Source of the DNA: Agriotes lineatus
Lineage: Eukaryota > Arthropoda > Insecta > Coleoptera > Elateridae
DNA length: 64,000 nt
NCBI GenBank assembly: GCA_940337035.1
Contig: CALNHX010001037.1
Location: 186,001-250,000, forward strand
Direction of reading: 5' to 3'
Below are positions 23,430-33,667 of the stretch, piece after piece. The notes beneath the pieces were generated by a model. It made no database searches. It worked only from the letters and a program-made list of their open reading frames with translations, and had not been told where the DNA came from. Within the stretch, counting starts at the first letter, position 1. Each line of letters begins with the position of its first letter. Made by a program: the position numbers and the translations under genes.

Positions 23430-24893
23430 CAGAGATAGGTATCGAGGCGGGGGTGGACGATATTTCTAAAACTACGAAAGTTACATAAAAATCGCTTATA
23501 TTAAAGTTGTAGGTACGAAGGTGGTGCATATTACTAAAACATCTTTAATTGTACAAGGTCTTTTAAAATAGAGTTCTCCATATTTAGGTAGCTTAAAGGT
23601 TTTGTGTTGAAATAATAACAATTTTAATATGAAGTATGGTTCTAACGTCAAGTGTATTGGCAATATTAATGATTCTATGCAAAAAACACTGAATTTCAGG
23701 CGGCTGCTGTAAGTAACATACAACAATCGAATGAGAAAACATTACCAAAAAATTATGTTTTCCGTGAATCCCCTTTCAAGTGTAAATGATGGCTTTGGGT
23801 ATTAATGATGTACAGGGTGCTGGACATTTGCTAATTTAGTAATACCACATTTGATTTTAAATTAAACGCTGTGTATATTTTTATATTTTTTAAAATACTG
23901 TTTACTCCCTACACTTAAATGCAAATGTTTGAAATATGCGAGTTTGAAGATAACAAAACAATTCAAGCCCTTTAAGTTGTTTTGTTTCAAGGGATAACAA
24001 ACAAACGCTAATAAAATAATAATTTATAACTTTATCGATCCAAATAAAACAGAACACTAGGTTTTGAAAATAAAAATGCAGTCACTGGTGATACAAGAAA
24101 TAATAAAGACAAAAAACGAGTAACTAAATGCCATTATCAAAAGAGATCAGATTTAAAAAACAAAAACAAATACATTATAATCTTCTGCCCAATTACTTTA
24201 AATGTTCAAATATTTCTCCTACTGTTCTCTGGATGTTAAAGCTATACAGAGCGCTCAATATTTGCAAATTTAATAACTTTGATTTTTTAGTGAAACTCCC
24301 TGCATATCTCTGTATTTTTGAAGAGTCCTTTTAACGAACCTCTTTGAAATTTATTTGCTACCCCTAAATTCAATTGTTTTTTATATTTCATTTTCTTATG
24401 TCTTTCTGGCTTTTTTTGGAATTGTTATTTCTTGTGCAACAGTGGCTGGATATTTATTTTCTAAACACTAACGCATCTTAATTTTTTGAAAAATCTGAAA
24501 TTATTAAATTAGCAAATTTGATTATTTTGTATGGCATTAATACCCAGAGCCACAATTTTACACTAGAAATGTAATTCAAAAAAACATAATTATTTGATAG
24601 CCTTTCCTTGCCTTCAATTGTTACAGCGGCCGCTTAAAATTCAGCATTTATTTTGCCTAAAATGGTCAATATCTCCAAAACAATTGAAGTTAGGCTCATA
24701 GAACTTTATTTTAAAATGATTAATATTTCAACACAAAATGTTTAAGCTACCTATCTAATTTCAATTAAAAAAAGTTTGTTTCGCCTGTTTTTTGAGCCAC
24801 CTTAGTAATATGTACCATCTTCGTACCTACAACTTTTATATAAGCTATTTTTATGCAACTCTCATAGTTTTAGAAATATCTTTTACCGTGTAT
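23430..24893. mobile_element. Large foldback element, family copy 1
   Basis: The left arm (about 23430-23870) is inverted in the right arm (about 24490-24893). Matching phrases include AAAGTTGTAGGTACGAAG, GGTAGCTTAAA, TTTGTGTTGAAATA, GGCGGCTGCTGTAA/AGCGGCCGCT and GGGTATTAATG. The left end, CAGAGATAGGTATCGAGGCG, corresponds to the CAGGGTTCGGC end of copy 2 (43330-44907). No transposase. Confidence 0.7.
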
Positions 24894-26373
24894 AAAACAG
24901 AATATTTTACACATTAGAATCTCCGGTAACACGACGTAGAAAATTTAAGAAAAATCGGGAGAAACCTTAAAACTTTACATTTGAAAAATTTTCACCTGAG
25001 TCTAGATAAACACCTTCACTCTTACAAAATATACAACATGGTCTAGCTAGAACCTTTACAACAAGTCGAAATTTTTGTTGCTAGTACGATTTCAATTGTG
25101 ACATCTTTTTTTATTATAAAGCGATGCCCTTTATTCTTAACAAACACTCTGAATGCCGAATGAGGTTAATTTAATTTTGTTTTAAATACTTGCTTTAAGG
25201 TAAATCTAAATACTTTTATCTATTTTCTGGACTTTGCCTCGAGACAATTGCTTTTGTTTTAAACAACGATAATATTTACTATCTTTGTATATTGAAAATA
25301 TAAATTTTTTGATATAAATGGTAAATGTTCAACCGTAGTATGAATGCAGGTTTTAATGTCTGAACTAGAATTATATTTTGAATTCTGGAAAAGCATTTAA
25401 TACCACTGAGATAAAAAGCGTATGGCAACTAATAAAATTTAATGCAAAAATATACCATAAGTTTTTGCAAAATTTATTTTCTTTCGATGAGTACTTATCT
25501 AAAAATATGCCGTTAAAAATTCTAATTTAAAAAAGGTACCAAAGAAAGTGTAGGAATAGGTGGCTATATTTTCATATTTTGATTGTTTTCTATTCTTATC
25601 AACTTTATTTTCCTCTTTCGTCAATTTTGAAGAATGGGACCGAATTCTAAGCATAATGATTTAAAACATTTGTAAATTGTATCTCAGAGGAATTTAGGCA
25701 ACCTATCAGAATTATTTTGAGCTTTCATACCAGGTGTTTCGTAAAAAACCTGTTTTTTAGTCCCTTATGTTATTTTCTATTCTTACTAAGCTGGTTTTTA
25801 TTTAAGAAATTCTACAAGAAATGTAACCATTAGTACTTAAATCCAAATTATAGGTAAGTAATTAGGTTTACCATAAAAATTAAATTTCATTTCAGTAAGG
25901 CTGTGTAAACGTACGCCTCTGTATCAATTGTTTTTCCAATTGCTGTAATTTGTTAAGGACTAGAAAAAGATATATGTGTATGTACAATATTTTGATCAGT
26001 ATGAGCTAAAGCTCTCTAAACAGTTATGTAGAGAAAAATAATGTATCCATACATACTATACAGGGTGCCGTAAAATGAAGGATTATAAGATTATAGTTTA
26101 TTAACTTGTAATGTAACGGTCTGTGTTGCATTTCTCTGTAAAATCGTATTGAGATTCGAATAATATGTAATTGCACAGCTGTAACTGCTGGTGTTATCAC
26201 AACTCATATAAGTGTCGATATTTCAAGGAGAGGTTAGATATGGACTGAAATTTGTATATACTAGAAGTACTTCTTTGAGATAACATAGCAAATAGAATAA
26301 TTACTGGTAATACTTTATGTACTCTTCCTAGTGCATATTTTGAGACATCAGTACATGTTGATGCTGATGCATA
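24894..26373. other. Unassigned AT-rich DNA
   Basis: No gene seen. A lone CAGGGTGCCG end (26063) suggests a truncated MITE of the CAGGGTG type. Confidence 0.4.
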
Positions 26374-26951
26374 CAGGGTGTCAATTTGAAAACCTACAAT
26401 GTGATATATCTCTGATATGTGTTTAATATTTATAGAAACCGTTTATATATAATAGATTTTTAAGAGCTTTCCAATCAAATATCATAAGGTGGATATTACT
26501 ATTTGAATTTTCGTTGTTGTGCTAGCTAGAGTTCAGGGGTTGAATAAAGAATATTAGGTACATTATGAGTCATCATGGTTGCCCCTACATGTTGTAGAAA
26601 CGATTTTTAGAAATTTGGAATACCTTTTTTACTTCCAGAGAAGTAACACATTGTAAAGTTTCAAAGTGACATAACTTTATTACTTAATTGTTCCCAAACG
26701 AACCAAAAAAAGGTTTGCTATTATTGAATAGCATTTTCAAATAGCTTTCTAATGAGATATTATACAGTGGGTATTACCATTTAACACTTATTTGTTGTAG
26801 TAGCTAGAGCCCAGGGAGTTAAATGGGGAAGGTTATCTTATGCGTCATGATGATTCCCCTTCGACGTTGTATACACAGTTTCTATAAATTTTAAATATTT
26901 GTTTTACTTCCAGAGACATAACACATTGCAAGATTTCAAATTTACACCCTG
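26374..26951. mobile_element. 578-bp MITE, CAGGGTGTCAATTTGAAA ends, internally duplicated
   Basis: TIRs of about 42 bp begin CAGGGTGTCAATTTGAAA and end with AAATTTACACCCTG; TA flanks on both sides. The interior is a diverged tandem: the block with GTAGCTAGAGCCCAGGG and TTACTTCCAGAGA at 26770-26930 repeats that at 26510-26660. Non-coding. Confidence 0.75.
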
Positions 26952-27040
26952 TATATGACGTCGTTTTCTGCATAGTACGAAATATTTTTAGGGTTTCTTT
27001 TTTCTGAGGTTAGAATTTTATTTAACCCAAACGCGGAGGT

Positions 27041-27918
27041 ATGGAATCTAGCGTTGCCAAAGAGTCGAACGTTTCTTATGGAATGAATGCGCCAACGACT
27101 CGTAGCAAAAAATTATTTTTTAATTACAATTTACGTAAATTTTAAAAGAAAATTTGAATTCATACGGGTACCTGAACAATCCTCGTGTATTATTAAACAT
27201 TGTTGCTACAAGTGCAGAATAGTTGTAGCCAGTACTAGTATTGTACTATTTATGACAAGTCTCTTTATGTTACAAAATTTTTATATTTGTGGGGTGTAGT
27301 TGATATTTGGCATACAAAGCTTAGGATGTTTGACTGCTTCTAACGAAAGCAGTATCGCGCATATTACATAATCTCACGTACTTTATAGTGTTGCTCCGAT
27401 TTAATATGCCAATAACTAAAAAAACTTAATATTTTAGAACCCCACCACAAAACTTATGTTGTTAACCCAGATGCATTGAAGAGCGTCCTCGGTACAGGCA
27501 GTGGTAAATAATGCAAATAATTATAGTTCATTGTATGTAATTTCCCTATTTTTTGTATAACTAATAAAATAAATTGCTTGTTGAGGACATCATATTTAAT
27601 TATAGCTTATATTGCTTATTCCAAAGGCTTTCTATGTCATTCTGATTATTTAACGAACGAATTCCAGGATTGCAACGTATTATTATTGCGACAGAAGAAG
27701 TTTTTGTATTGTCATCGGAAAAAAATAGAGTAAGAAGTGTAACTATATTTATTATATTTTGGAACCATAATCTTGCTTACTGGCCCTCTATAGCGGGCGT
27801 AATAGTATATTACATTACAAGGCATGAAAGTGATACTTTGCAGATGAGGATGCTTGTTGAAGAATATGAGGACGCGAAGCGTTCGAGTAGTTCTTCCAAG
27901 CCTCCCAGTCAAGCATAG
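27041..27918 (+). CDS. Three-exon gene for a small protein of unknown function
   Basis: Exons 27041-27134, 27438-27503 and 27668-27918 join in phase (C|AA = Gln, G|GA = Gly) with GT-AG introns, giving 136 residues. The parts are a polar N terminus (MESSVAKESNVSYGMN...), a short middle exon (PHHKTYVVNPDALKSVLGTG), then GLQRIIIATEEVFVLSSEK, an aromatic-rich hydrophobic stretch (TIFIIFWNHNLAYWPSIAGV) likely to span a membrane, and a charged Ser-rich tail ending KPPSQA. A poly(A) signal lies 59 bases after the stop. I recognise no family; a small membrane protein is inferred from composition only. The weak points are the short first exon and its TTAC|GTAAAT donor. The third exon by itself is convincing. 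Confidence 0.5.
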
Positions 27919-27976
27919 ACAATTTCAAGCTGTGTAACTTTTTCTGAAATAGTTCTCAATTTTCGATATTGTTGCA

Positions 27977-27982
27977 AATAAA
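27977..27982 (+). terminator. Poly(A) signal AATAAA
   Basis: Canonical AATAAA 59 bases downstream of the stop of the three-exon gene. Confidence 0.5.
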
Positions 27983-28721
27983 GGTACTTTCCTCTTGAGC
28001 AGAATTCATATTTTTTGACATTCCTCGTATACGGCTTTCAAAAAATGATATCTGATGATTGAATTTTAAGGTTTGGACCACACAGAACTTTATATAAGGA
28101 ATAACTTTTTTTCGTAAAATTAATAATAAAAAAGTTTTCCATATGGTGCGAACTTAAGCAGACACACTGTATATATATAATTCCGGTTTAGAACGTCTTT
28201 CTACGTTGTCCAATGCGTATTTTCCATTCTTGTCTGTTGTTCCATTAGTCATCTGTAAGATCTTTTGTGCTCATGGATTTCCGTATCGCTCCTATCCATG
28301 TTTTTTTTTTTGAATTGGCTCTATCTTTGACGTCGTTAGGTGATATATTTAATAGGACGTCATTTTATCGGAACGTCATGTAAAACCCTCAACGACGCGA
28401 AAACGACTGAATACACGCTTGAAGGTCCGTTACCATAGTAACGTCGGCCATATTATGTCAAACGCCCGTCAAGCCCAAGGACAGTGGGGAAGGCAAATTT
28501 TTTAATTTTTTTGGCCAAACAGAAAAAGTTACATTTTTACCCCCTCCATATATTCGTAACCCTTGACTTTTTTTTTTGTAAAGTTTATTAGCAATCGGAA
28601 TAAAAACACAATAGTTTTTATTCCATAATCTAATTTGTGAGCTATGTACATTGCATGCTAAGAATAACACCCAGTGGTGTTACCTTAAAATAAAATAATA
28701 AAATTTTTCTAACTACAACTA
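27983..28721. other. Unassigned intergenic DNA
   Basis: Contains poly-T runs and a moderately GC-rich stretch near 28330-28490, with no readable gene. Confidence 0.4.
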
Positions 28722-28859
28722 ATAGTATATTATTATACGGGTTTCATAAGAGGACCCATTGTAGCACGCGTGAGTTTGGGGCACGACGAGCGCAGCGAGG
28801 AGTGCTCCTATGGAACAAGTGCTGCAATGCCTCTTATTAAAGGAGTATAATATACTATT
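28722..28859. repeat. Foldback H2 with CGAGCGCAGCGAG centre
   Basis: Ends ATAGTATATTATTATAC and GTATAATATACTAT; arms CCATTGTAGCAC and GTGCTGCAATG; centre CGAGCGCAGCGAG at 28787-28799. Confidence 0.7.
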
Positions 28860-29344
28860 TTATCTACTTTGAGTTTCTGATTTTATAGAAATTCTAAATT
28901 TCGAATACTAAAAATATTGCATTACATTCTAGGGAATTTTTGGGGTAACGGTGGCGACATTGTCAAGTGACATTTCACAGTCGCCATCTATTGGAAAAAA
29001 AGTATCAATTTCGTTGCTCTGACATTTGAATTAGTTTAAATTTGATGCAAGTTTTGGTTCTTGTGCTGTTCAAATAATAAACAATAATTATTGTATTTAA
29101 TTGATTTGTTAAAAAGTACATTCAGTTTAAGTTACATTTGATTAGAATAAATTTAATAATACAGTTCAGAGATTGTGGTTATATATTCGACATCTGACGT
29201 TTGTCGTGTTGTGAGCATGTGAAAGCAAATGTCACCAATCTTATAAAACAAATAGTTACCAACAACAGGGTTACAACGGACTCCATTGTAGCTCTGTTTT
29301 CGGTGTTACAATAACCATATTGCAACATCAAAGTAGATAACTAC
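28860..29344. other. Unassigned AT-rich DNA
   Basis: No gene seen. The last part (about 29260-29344) may be the 3'UTR of the adjoining LINE fragment. Confidence 0.35.
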
Positions 29345-29735
29345 TATTTATGATGTAACAATTAGCGCTATTTCTGGTCTACACTGCCATATCTGTTGGC
29401 CACTTTCTTTGTAAACGTCTGTAGTAGTCATTCTCCAGAAGAGAGCGGATACTTTCATTTGGATGAACTTGCAGTCTGCGTAAATGATTGTTGGCATATT
29501 GAATTATGACATCTTTGACATATGATATTTTTAGGTCCTCATGAAGGGTACGATTTGAAACGTACCACGGAGCGTAAGCTATTATACGCAAGGATTTTGA
29601 TTGAAACCGTTGTAAGACGTCTACATTGGAGGAGCTGGAGCACCCACATAGCTCAATTCCACAGGTCCATACTGGTTTGATGACCGTCTTGTATATTAAT
29701 AATTTATTTTCAATCGAGAGACGAGAATTTTTACC
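29345..29735 (-). mobile_element. 5'-truncated Jockey-clade LINE (RT C terminus)
   Basis: The minus strand reads SIENKLLIYKTVIKPVWT, a GIELCGC segment, LQRFQSKSLRIIAYAPWYVS, then HLRRLQVHPNESIRSLL and RRLQRKWPTDMAV with a stop at about 29379. This is the thumb and C-terminal tail of Jockey-type RT (KPVWTYGIQLWG; APWYVSN; HPN). The open frame is nearly unbroken, so the insertion is fairly recent. Its 5' truncation point lies inside a BEL gag frame near 29735. Confidence 0.75.
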
Positions 29736-31333
29736 GATATATTTTCAGTGGACGTCATTAGTACTTTTGGTTTTTTAGTAGAATGTTCTATTTCATGATT
29801 ATCAAAGTTTGAACACATCACAGGATGGTATTTTCCTCCACAGATAACACATGCCAGCTTTGCTCTACAAAGTCTTACAAGATGTTTTGATCTAAAGCAA
29901 GCAAAACATAATTTTTTCTCCTTAAAAATGCTTCGTTTCCTATCCAACGGCCAATAGTTGGCAGTCTTGCAGTCCTTGCTTTCATGATTTTTATCACAGA
30001 ACAAACAAGTAGAAGGTTCTCCTGAATAACAACTTAAAAGTGTGGATGTCTGTTGTGGAGGCTTATATTTTTTCTGAACGTTTTCTTTATTTTTCTTCTC
30101 TTCAAATCCTCCACGGGCCAAGTTAATTTTTTGTTGAATGTCCATTTCCTTCTCCAAAAAAACTCATAAGATGATCCAGTCGGCTCCTCGGAGGCTCATC
30201 TTTGCTACTATCACAGGAAGACATAGGCGTACGTTGCCAAGTAAGTAGTATATCTTCCGGAAGACTTGACTCTACTAATGGAAACAACCAGGTTGCAGGA
30301 TCTGCCTTTTCTAATTTCAGAGTCTTCAATGCTCTCAAATGGGATTCCAATTTCAAGTGCAGCATATGGTCAGGTCCCGAGTGGTGTAGCTTGAACAAGC
30401 GTCCACGTTCGATCAGCAGAGTTAAGCAACGCTCTCTCTGGTCAGAACTTGGATGGGAGTTCCACGGCTGCTTCTTCCGGTACCTCGTGGTACGGCTATC
30501 ACGGAAAAAAGTTGGTCCCGGTTGTCATAATAACATCATGACAGTCGTTAGTGGGGTTGGAAGTCCCCATAAAATGTACAGTGACGCCTATAATTGGCCT
30601 AACGGCTGTTGGCGGAGTGCAGGATAAAATAAAAAATATGAAAAGAAATCTTGACGTTAGAATTGACATTTGAAATTACTAATTTTAATAATACACGTAT
30701 ATACACTTACAGAAGTAAGTTTTCGTTATCATATCTTCTCTTCAAAACCTCAATCGCCTTAGGATAATTTTCATTGCTCTGAGGATAACTACTTGCAATT
30801 TCATAGGCATCCGTTCCGGGTGTCAATGATTGTAGCAGGTACTGGAACTTGTCACTGCCATTGAAAGTAGGGTCTGCATCAATCTTCTCAAATTGAAGCC
30901 AATATCTAAGCCAATCCTTCAGGTCTCCACTAAACTTCTTCAGTTTAAGTTTTGGCAGACGACAACCTCTTCCTCCACCATTGGATTCAATGACGACGCT
31001 TGGTGAGGAAAGGGAAACTGGCTCAGGATTTTCCAAAATATTTTCCGCCTTCATTCGTGTAGCCATAACTTTGCGTTTCATAACTTGAATTAAGTCATAT
31101 TCTACATCTTGTACGTCATCACTAGCTTTGTCAATCACCATCTGTTTCGTAATCTTTTGGTTCAGCTCTGGCAGCGAATTATAAGCTTCATTCAGTAACC
31201 GTAGGACAAAACACACGTCTGCTCGTTCTACGCGTTCTGAAGAACATAGCTCTTGCAACTCTACCACCAGCTTATTGACTCCATTACGGACAGCTCTTCT
31301 CGCTCTTTGTAGCTGATCCATTGTAATCACCAA
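29736..31333 (-). pseudogene. BEL/Pao retrotransposon gag, interrupted
   Basis: The ATG near 31321 opens a 208-codon frame with the DUF1759-type segment LPKLKLKKFSGDLKDWLRYW, as in BEL/Pao Gag. A stop at about 30707 is followed by in-frame gag-like sequence, then a 267-bp SINE (30369-30635). Gag resumes at HLKLESHLRALKTLKLEKAD. The C-terminal part holds cysteine-histidine knuckles (CLFCDKNHESKDC; CFACFRSKHLVRLC; CVICGGKYHPVMC). It is cut off near 29736 by a Jockey fragment; no protease, RT or integrase follows. Confidence 0.8.
30369..30635 (+). mobile_element. 5S-rRNA-derived SINE inserted in BEL gag
   Basis: The head (about 30369-30480) resembles 5S rRNA: CGTTCGATCAGCAGAGTTAA then GCAACG matches the A-box region, and GGTCAGAACTTGGATGGGAG matches the box C region. 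A non-5S body and an A-rich tail (GATAAAATAAAAA) follow. ATATG occurs immediately before (30364-30368) and after (30636-30640), fitting a short target duplication. Inserted antisense to the BEL gag. Confidence 0.75.
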
Positions 31334-31343
31334 CTTAATCGCC

Positions 31344-31362
31344 GATCACGTCGGAGTCACCA
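31344..31362 (-). promoter_or_regulatory. Putative BEL primer-binding site
   Basis: The minus strand reads TGGTGACTCCGACGTGATC directly downstream of GCAACATCG, where the 5' LTR would end, and just before the gag ATG. The TGG start and position suit a tRNA-primed PBS. The LTR itself (from about 31366 rightwards) could not be bounded. Confidence 0.55.
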
Positions 31363-31815
31363 CGATGTTGCGAATCAACTTGAAATCTAACTGATCTCAA
31401 CTTACACTTTTAAATGATTAAGTTATTTATTACAAAACTATATTTGTTGACAAATTTACAAGTGACAAGCAATTATAAGCAACAACTCGTTTCTATAACA
31501 ATATCATTAGCAGTTGTTTCAGCCTGGAATGCTCATTTTTAAAAATTTTTGTTTTTTGTGAAAGGGCAACTGCAGATGCATATCATACTGACATAATTTG
31601 TAGCTCATTGGTCTAGTTAGCATTCGGCTAATAGGCACTAGATGCGGTAAGCATCCGTATTGCAGGATTTTACAGACACATCACTGGCGATGCATCTGAA
31701 GATTATTCCCAAGCGAAATACTCTACTAAACTACAAGCCCCCCTGTTGAAACTACCATTTCGAACACGTACTGCTAAATGTCGTAATGTTTGTTTATTCT
31801 TGCTTGCATGGCTTA

Positions 31816-33245
31816 GTGTGGAATTTGGCAGGTTTTGTATTTATGAACGAGTGTGTGTAAACACATGCCACATGAGAGGGCCCTCTGACTGCCTGGCTTT
31901 CCCCCAGTGTCGTGTTTCTTCTGCTCCCTTAGAGCAAAGGAGAGCTACTAAATTTTTGGTAAGTCTCCAGCCTCCTAGTTTGTGCATGGGGACCGATCTA
32001 AATCCAAAATATAATTAGCTTCCAACCCCGAATCTATGTGTCTACACTATTATTAAAAAACTATTATCGGCTTTTCAATTTTGTAACCAGGTATTTGACA
32101 TTGATATGCAAACTATTTAGACGATTTAGGAAAAGTAAGTAAAGAAAACAGCAATTCCGTTAGGTCAAAAATTCCACAATGCAAATTAAGTTTTAGATTT
32201 ACATTGATTTTGGCTTACACAACAAAGTCGACTGACCTCATGATGCTGTTTAAAGCTGTAATCTTTGGAAGTTGTGCGTAAATGGTATTAAACCAAAATT
32301 CTATTAAACTGAGCAAAAAGTTGTTATTTGGAATAGTCGAAACCGAAAAATATAAAAGTGCATATATATTTTGTTCACTATGTCATCGCCAGTAGGTAAA
32401 AATGCTAAATGCACCATTTACTTTTTGTAATTGTACCACAGATGTATGAATAATAAATTATTTACAAAAAACAGTAGAAAGAAATGTGTTCGCCTCAAGT
32501 AGATTACGCTTGTTTAGAGGTCTAGAAGACACATTTTCTTAATTTTGTAGTTTAACTTTCTTCAGTGTACTAATTTAAATCAATTGATCGTACCAGTTAG
32601 AACAACAAATCAAGTGTTTTTCTTATTTTTAGCTGCTCTTGACTAATTGCCAAGAAGTTGGGTATGCAAAGTAGTAACGTATCTAGTTTTTAGGCCATAA
32701 AAAAGTCCAACATGTTTTTCGACCACTTTTTCTCTCTTGACCTATAAAAGCGTCCTAATGAAATTAATTAGTGGTCTGAGTTTCACCACTTTATTCTCTG
32801 AATCTAAATGTCCATTAACCAGCAGACAGAAATCCAAAATTACTAAGGCTGTGTGCGTTTTAATTGGTATTTCATCAGAAAAATTGGGGTAAGTAATATA
32901 AAACGTTTATTTATTATAGTAATTTATTGCGATTTCACTTAATAACAATTCAATAATATACATTTTAAAGCTTGAAGTAAAATACCTTTTTAAAACTGCA
33001 TCATCATCCAGTTTTAAATTATACTGGAATGTTTATTCCATACGAAAATAAAAGAACAGGAGAATTTGTGAAAATAAAGAAAAACGTGATATGCAAATCT
33101 TCTAAGAAGTAAACTGAATAGTATATAGCTAAGCAACTTGTCTTATAACACAATCGGTATATATTTTTAAATTAAATAGACACTGTAAAAGACAAAAGTT
33201 GTTAAAAGCCACTAAAAACTGATATCAACGTTACTGTGATTAAAG
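31816..33245 (+). repeat. Long diverged interspersed repeat, copy 1
   Basis: Collinear with 55778-57396 in the same orientation. Shared phrases include GTGGAATTTGGC, CCGAATCTATGTGTCTACAC, CTATTATCGGCTTTTCA, AACAGCAATTCCGTTAG, TTCCACAATGCAAATTAA and CACTGTAAAAGACAA. About 80-85% alike by eye, with small indels. Non-coding, no terminal repeats seen. Confidence 0.8.
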
Positions 33246-33362
33246 CGATTCAAAATATTTTGTTAAATACATAATATAATTTACTTAACCTGTCTATTAC
33301 TTACGATTACTCTTAAGATGTGTAGAAGTACAAGTAATTAACTACTAGATAACATTTAAAAC

Positions 33363-33553
33363 TGTTGAAGTGTAAACTGAACCCTGAATTACTTTGAACA
33401 TTAATCTAAATGTTAGTAGTAGTCTGCTGTCGGTATCATAAAAAAGTTGCTTTTAATTGATTGTCCAATATACAGTTTTTGAATACTCGACGTTGTAATT
33501 AAAGTATAACTTCTAAAGTTGTATTTCTTTAACACTCACAACACTAAATCTCA
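33363..33553 (+). repeat. Copia 5' LTR
   Basis: 191 bp, TGTTGAAGTG...ATCTCA. It differs from 38541-38731 at one visible base (TTTAACACTC against TTTACCACTC). End position is uncertain by a few bases because no clean 5-bp target duplication is visible. Confidence 0.85.
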
Positions 33554-33555
33554 AT

Positions 33556-33570
33556 AGGTTATGGGCCTAG
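33556..33570 (+). promoter_or_regulatory. Copia primer-binding site (initiator-Met half-tRNA)
   Basis: AGGTTATGGGCCTAG directly after the LTR is complementary to the anticodon-arm region of initiator Met-tRNA, the half-tRNA primer used by copia elements. Confidence 0.75.
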
Positions 33571-33667
33571 TTCGCCTGTGAGTGTTAATAATTGTTAATC
33601 GTGAGGTGAACGACAATAAACTGATTTATTGCCTGAGATTTTTAAGTCAAAGTCTGTATCTTAAAAG

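Noticed and set aside
24128..24334. 68-codon frame resembling one at 44378-44581 on the other strand
   Set aside because: The resemblance (LYRALNICKF / LYRVLNICKF) comes from the two foldbacks being homologous DNA, not from protein conservation.
30202..30627. 141-codon open frame on +
   Set aside because: It is antisense to BEL gag and then runs through the 5S-derived SINE.
31746..32018. 90-codon frame on +
   Set aside because: Lies mostly inside the long non-coding repeat, and the homologous stretch at 55778 does not keep the frame.
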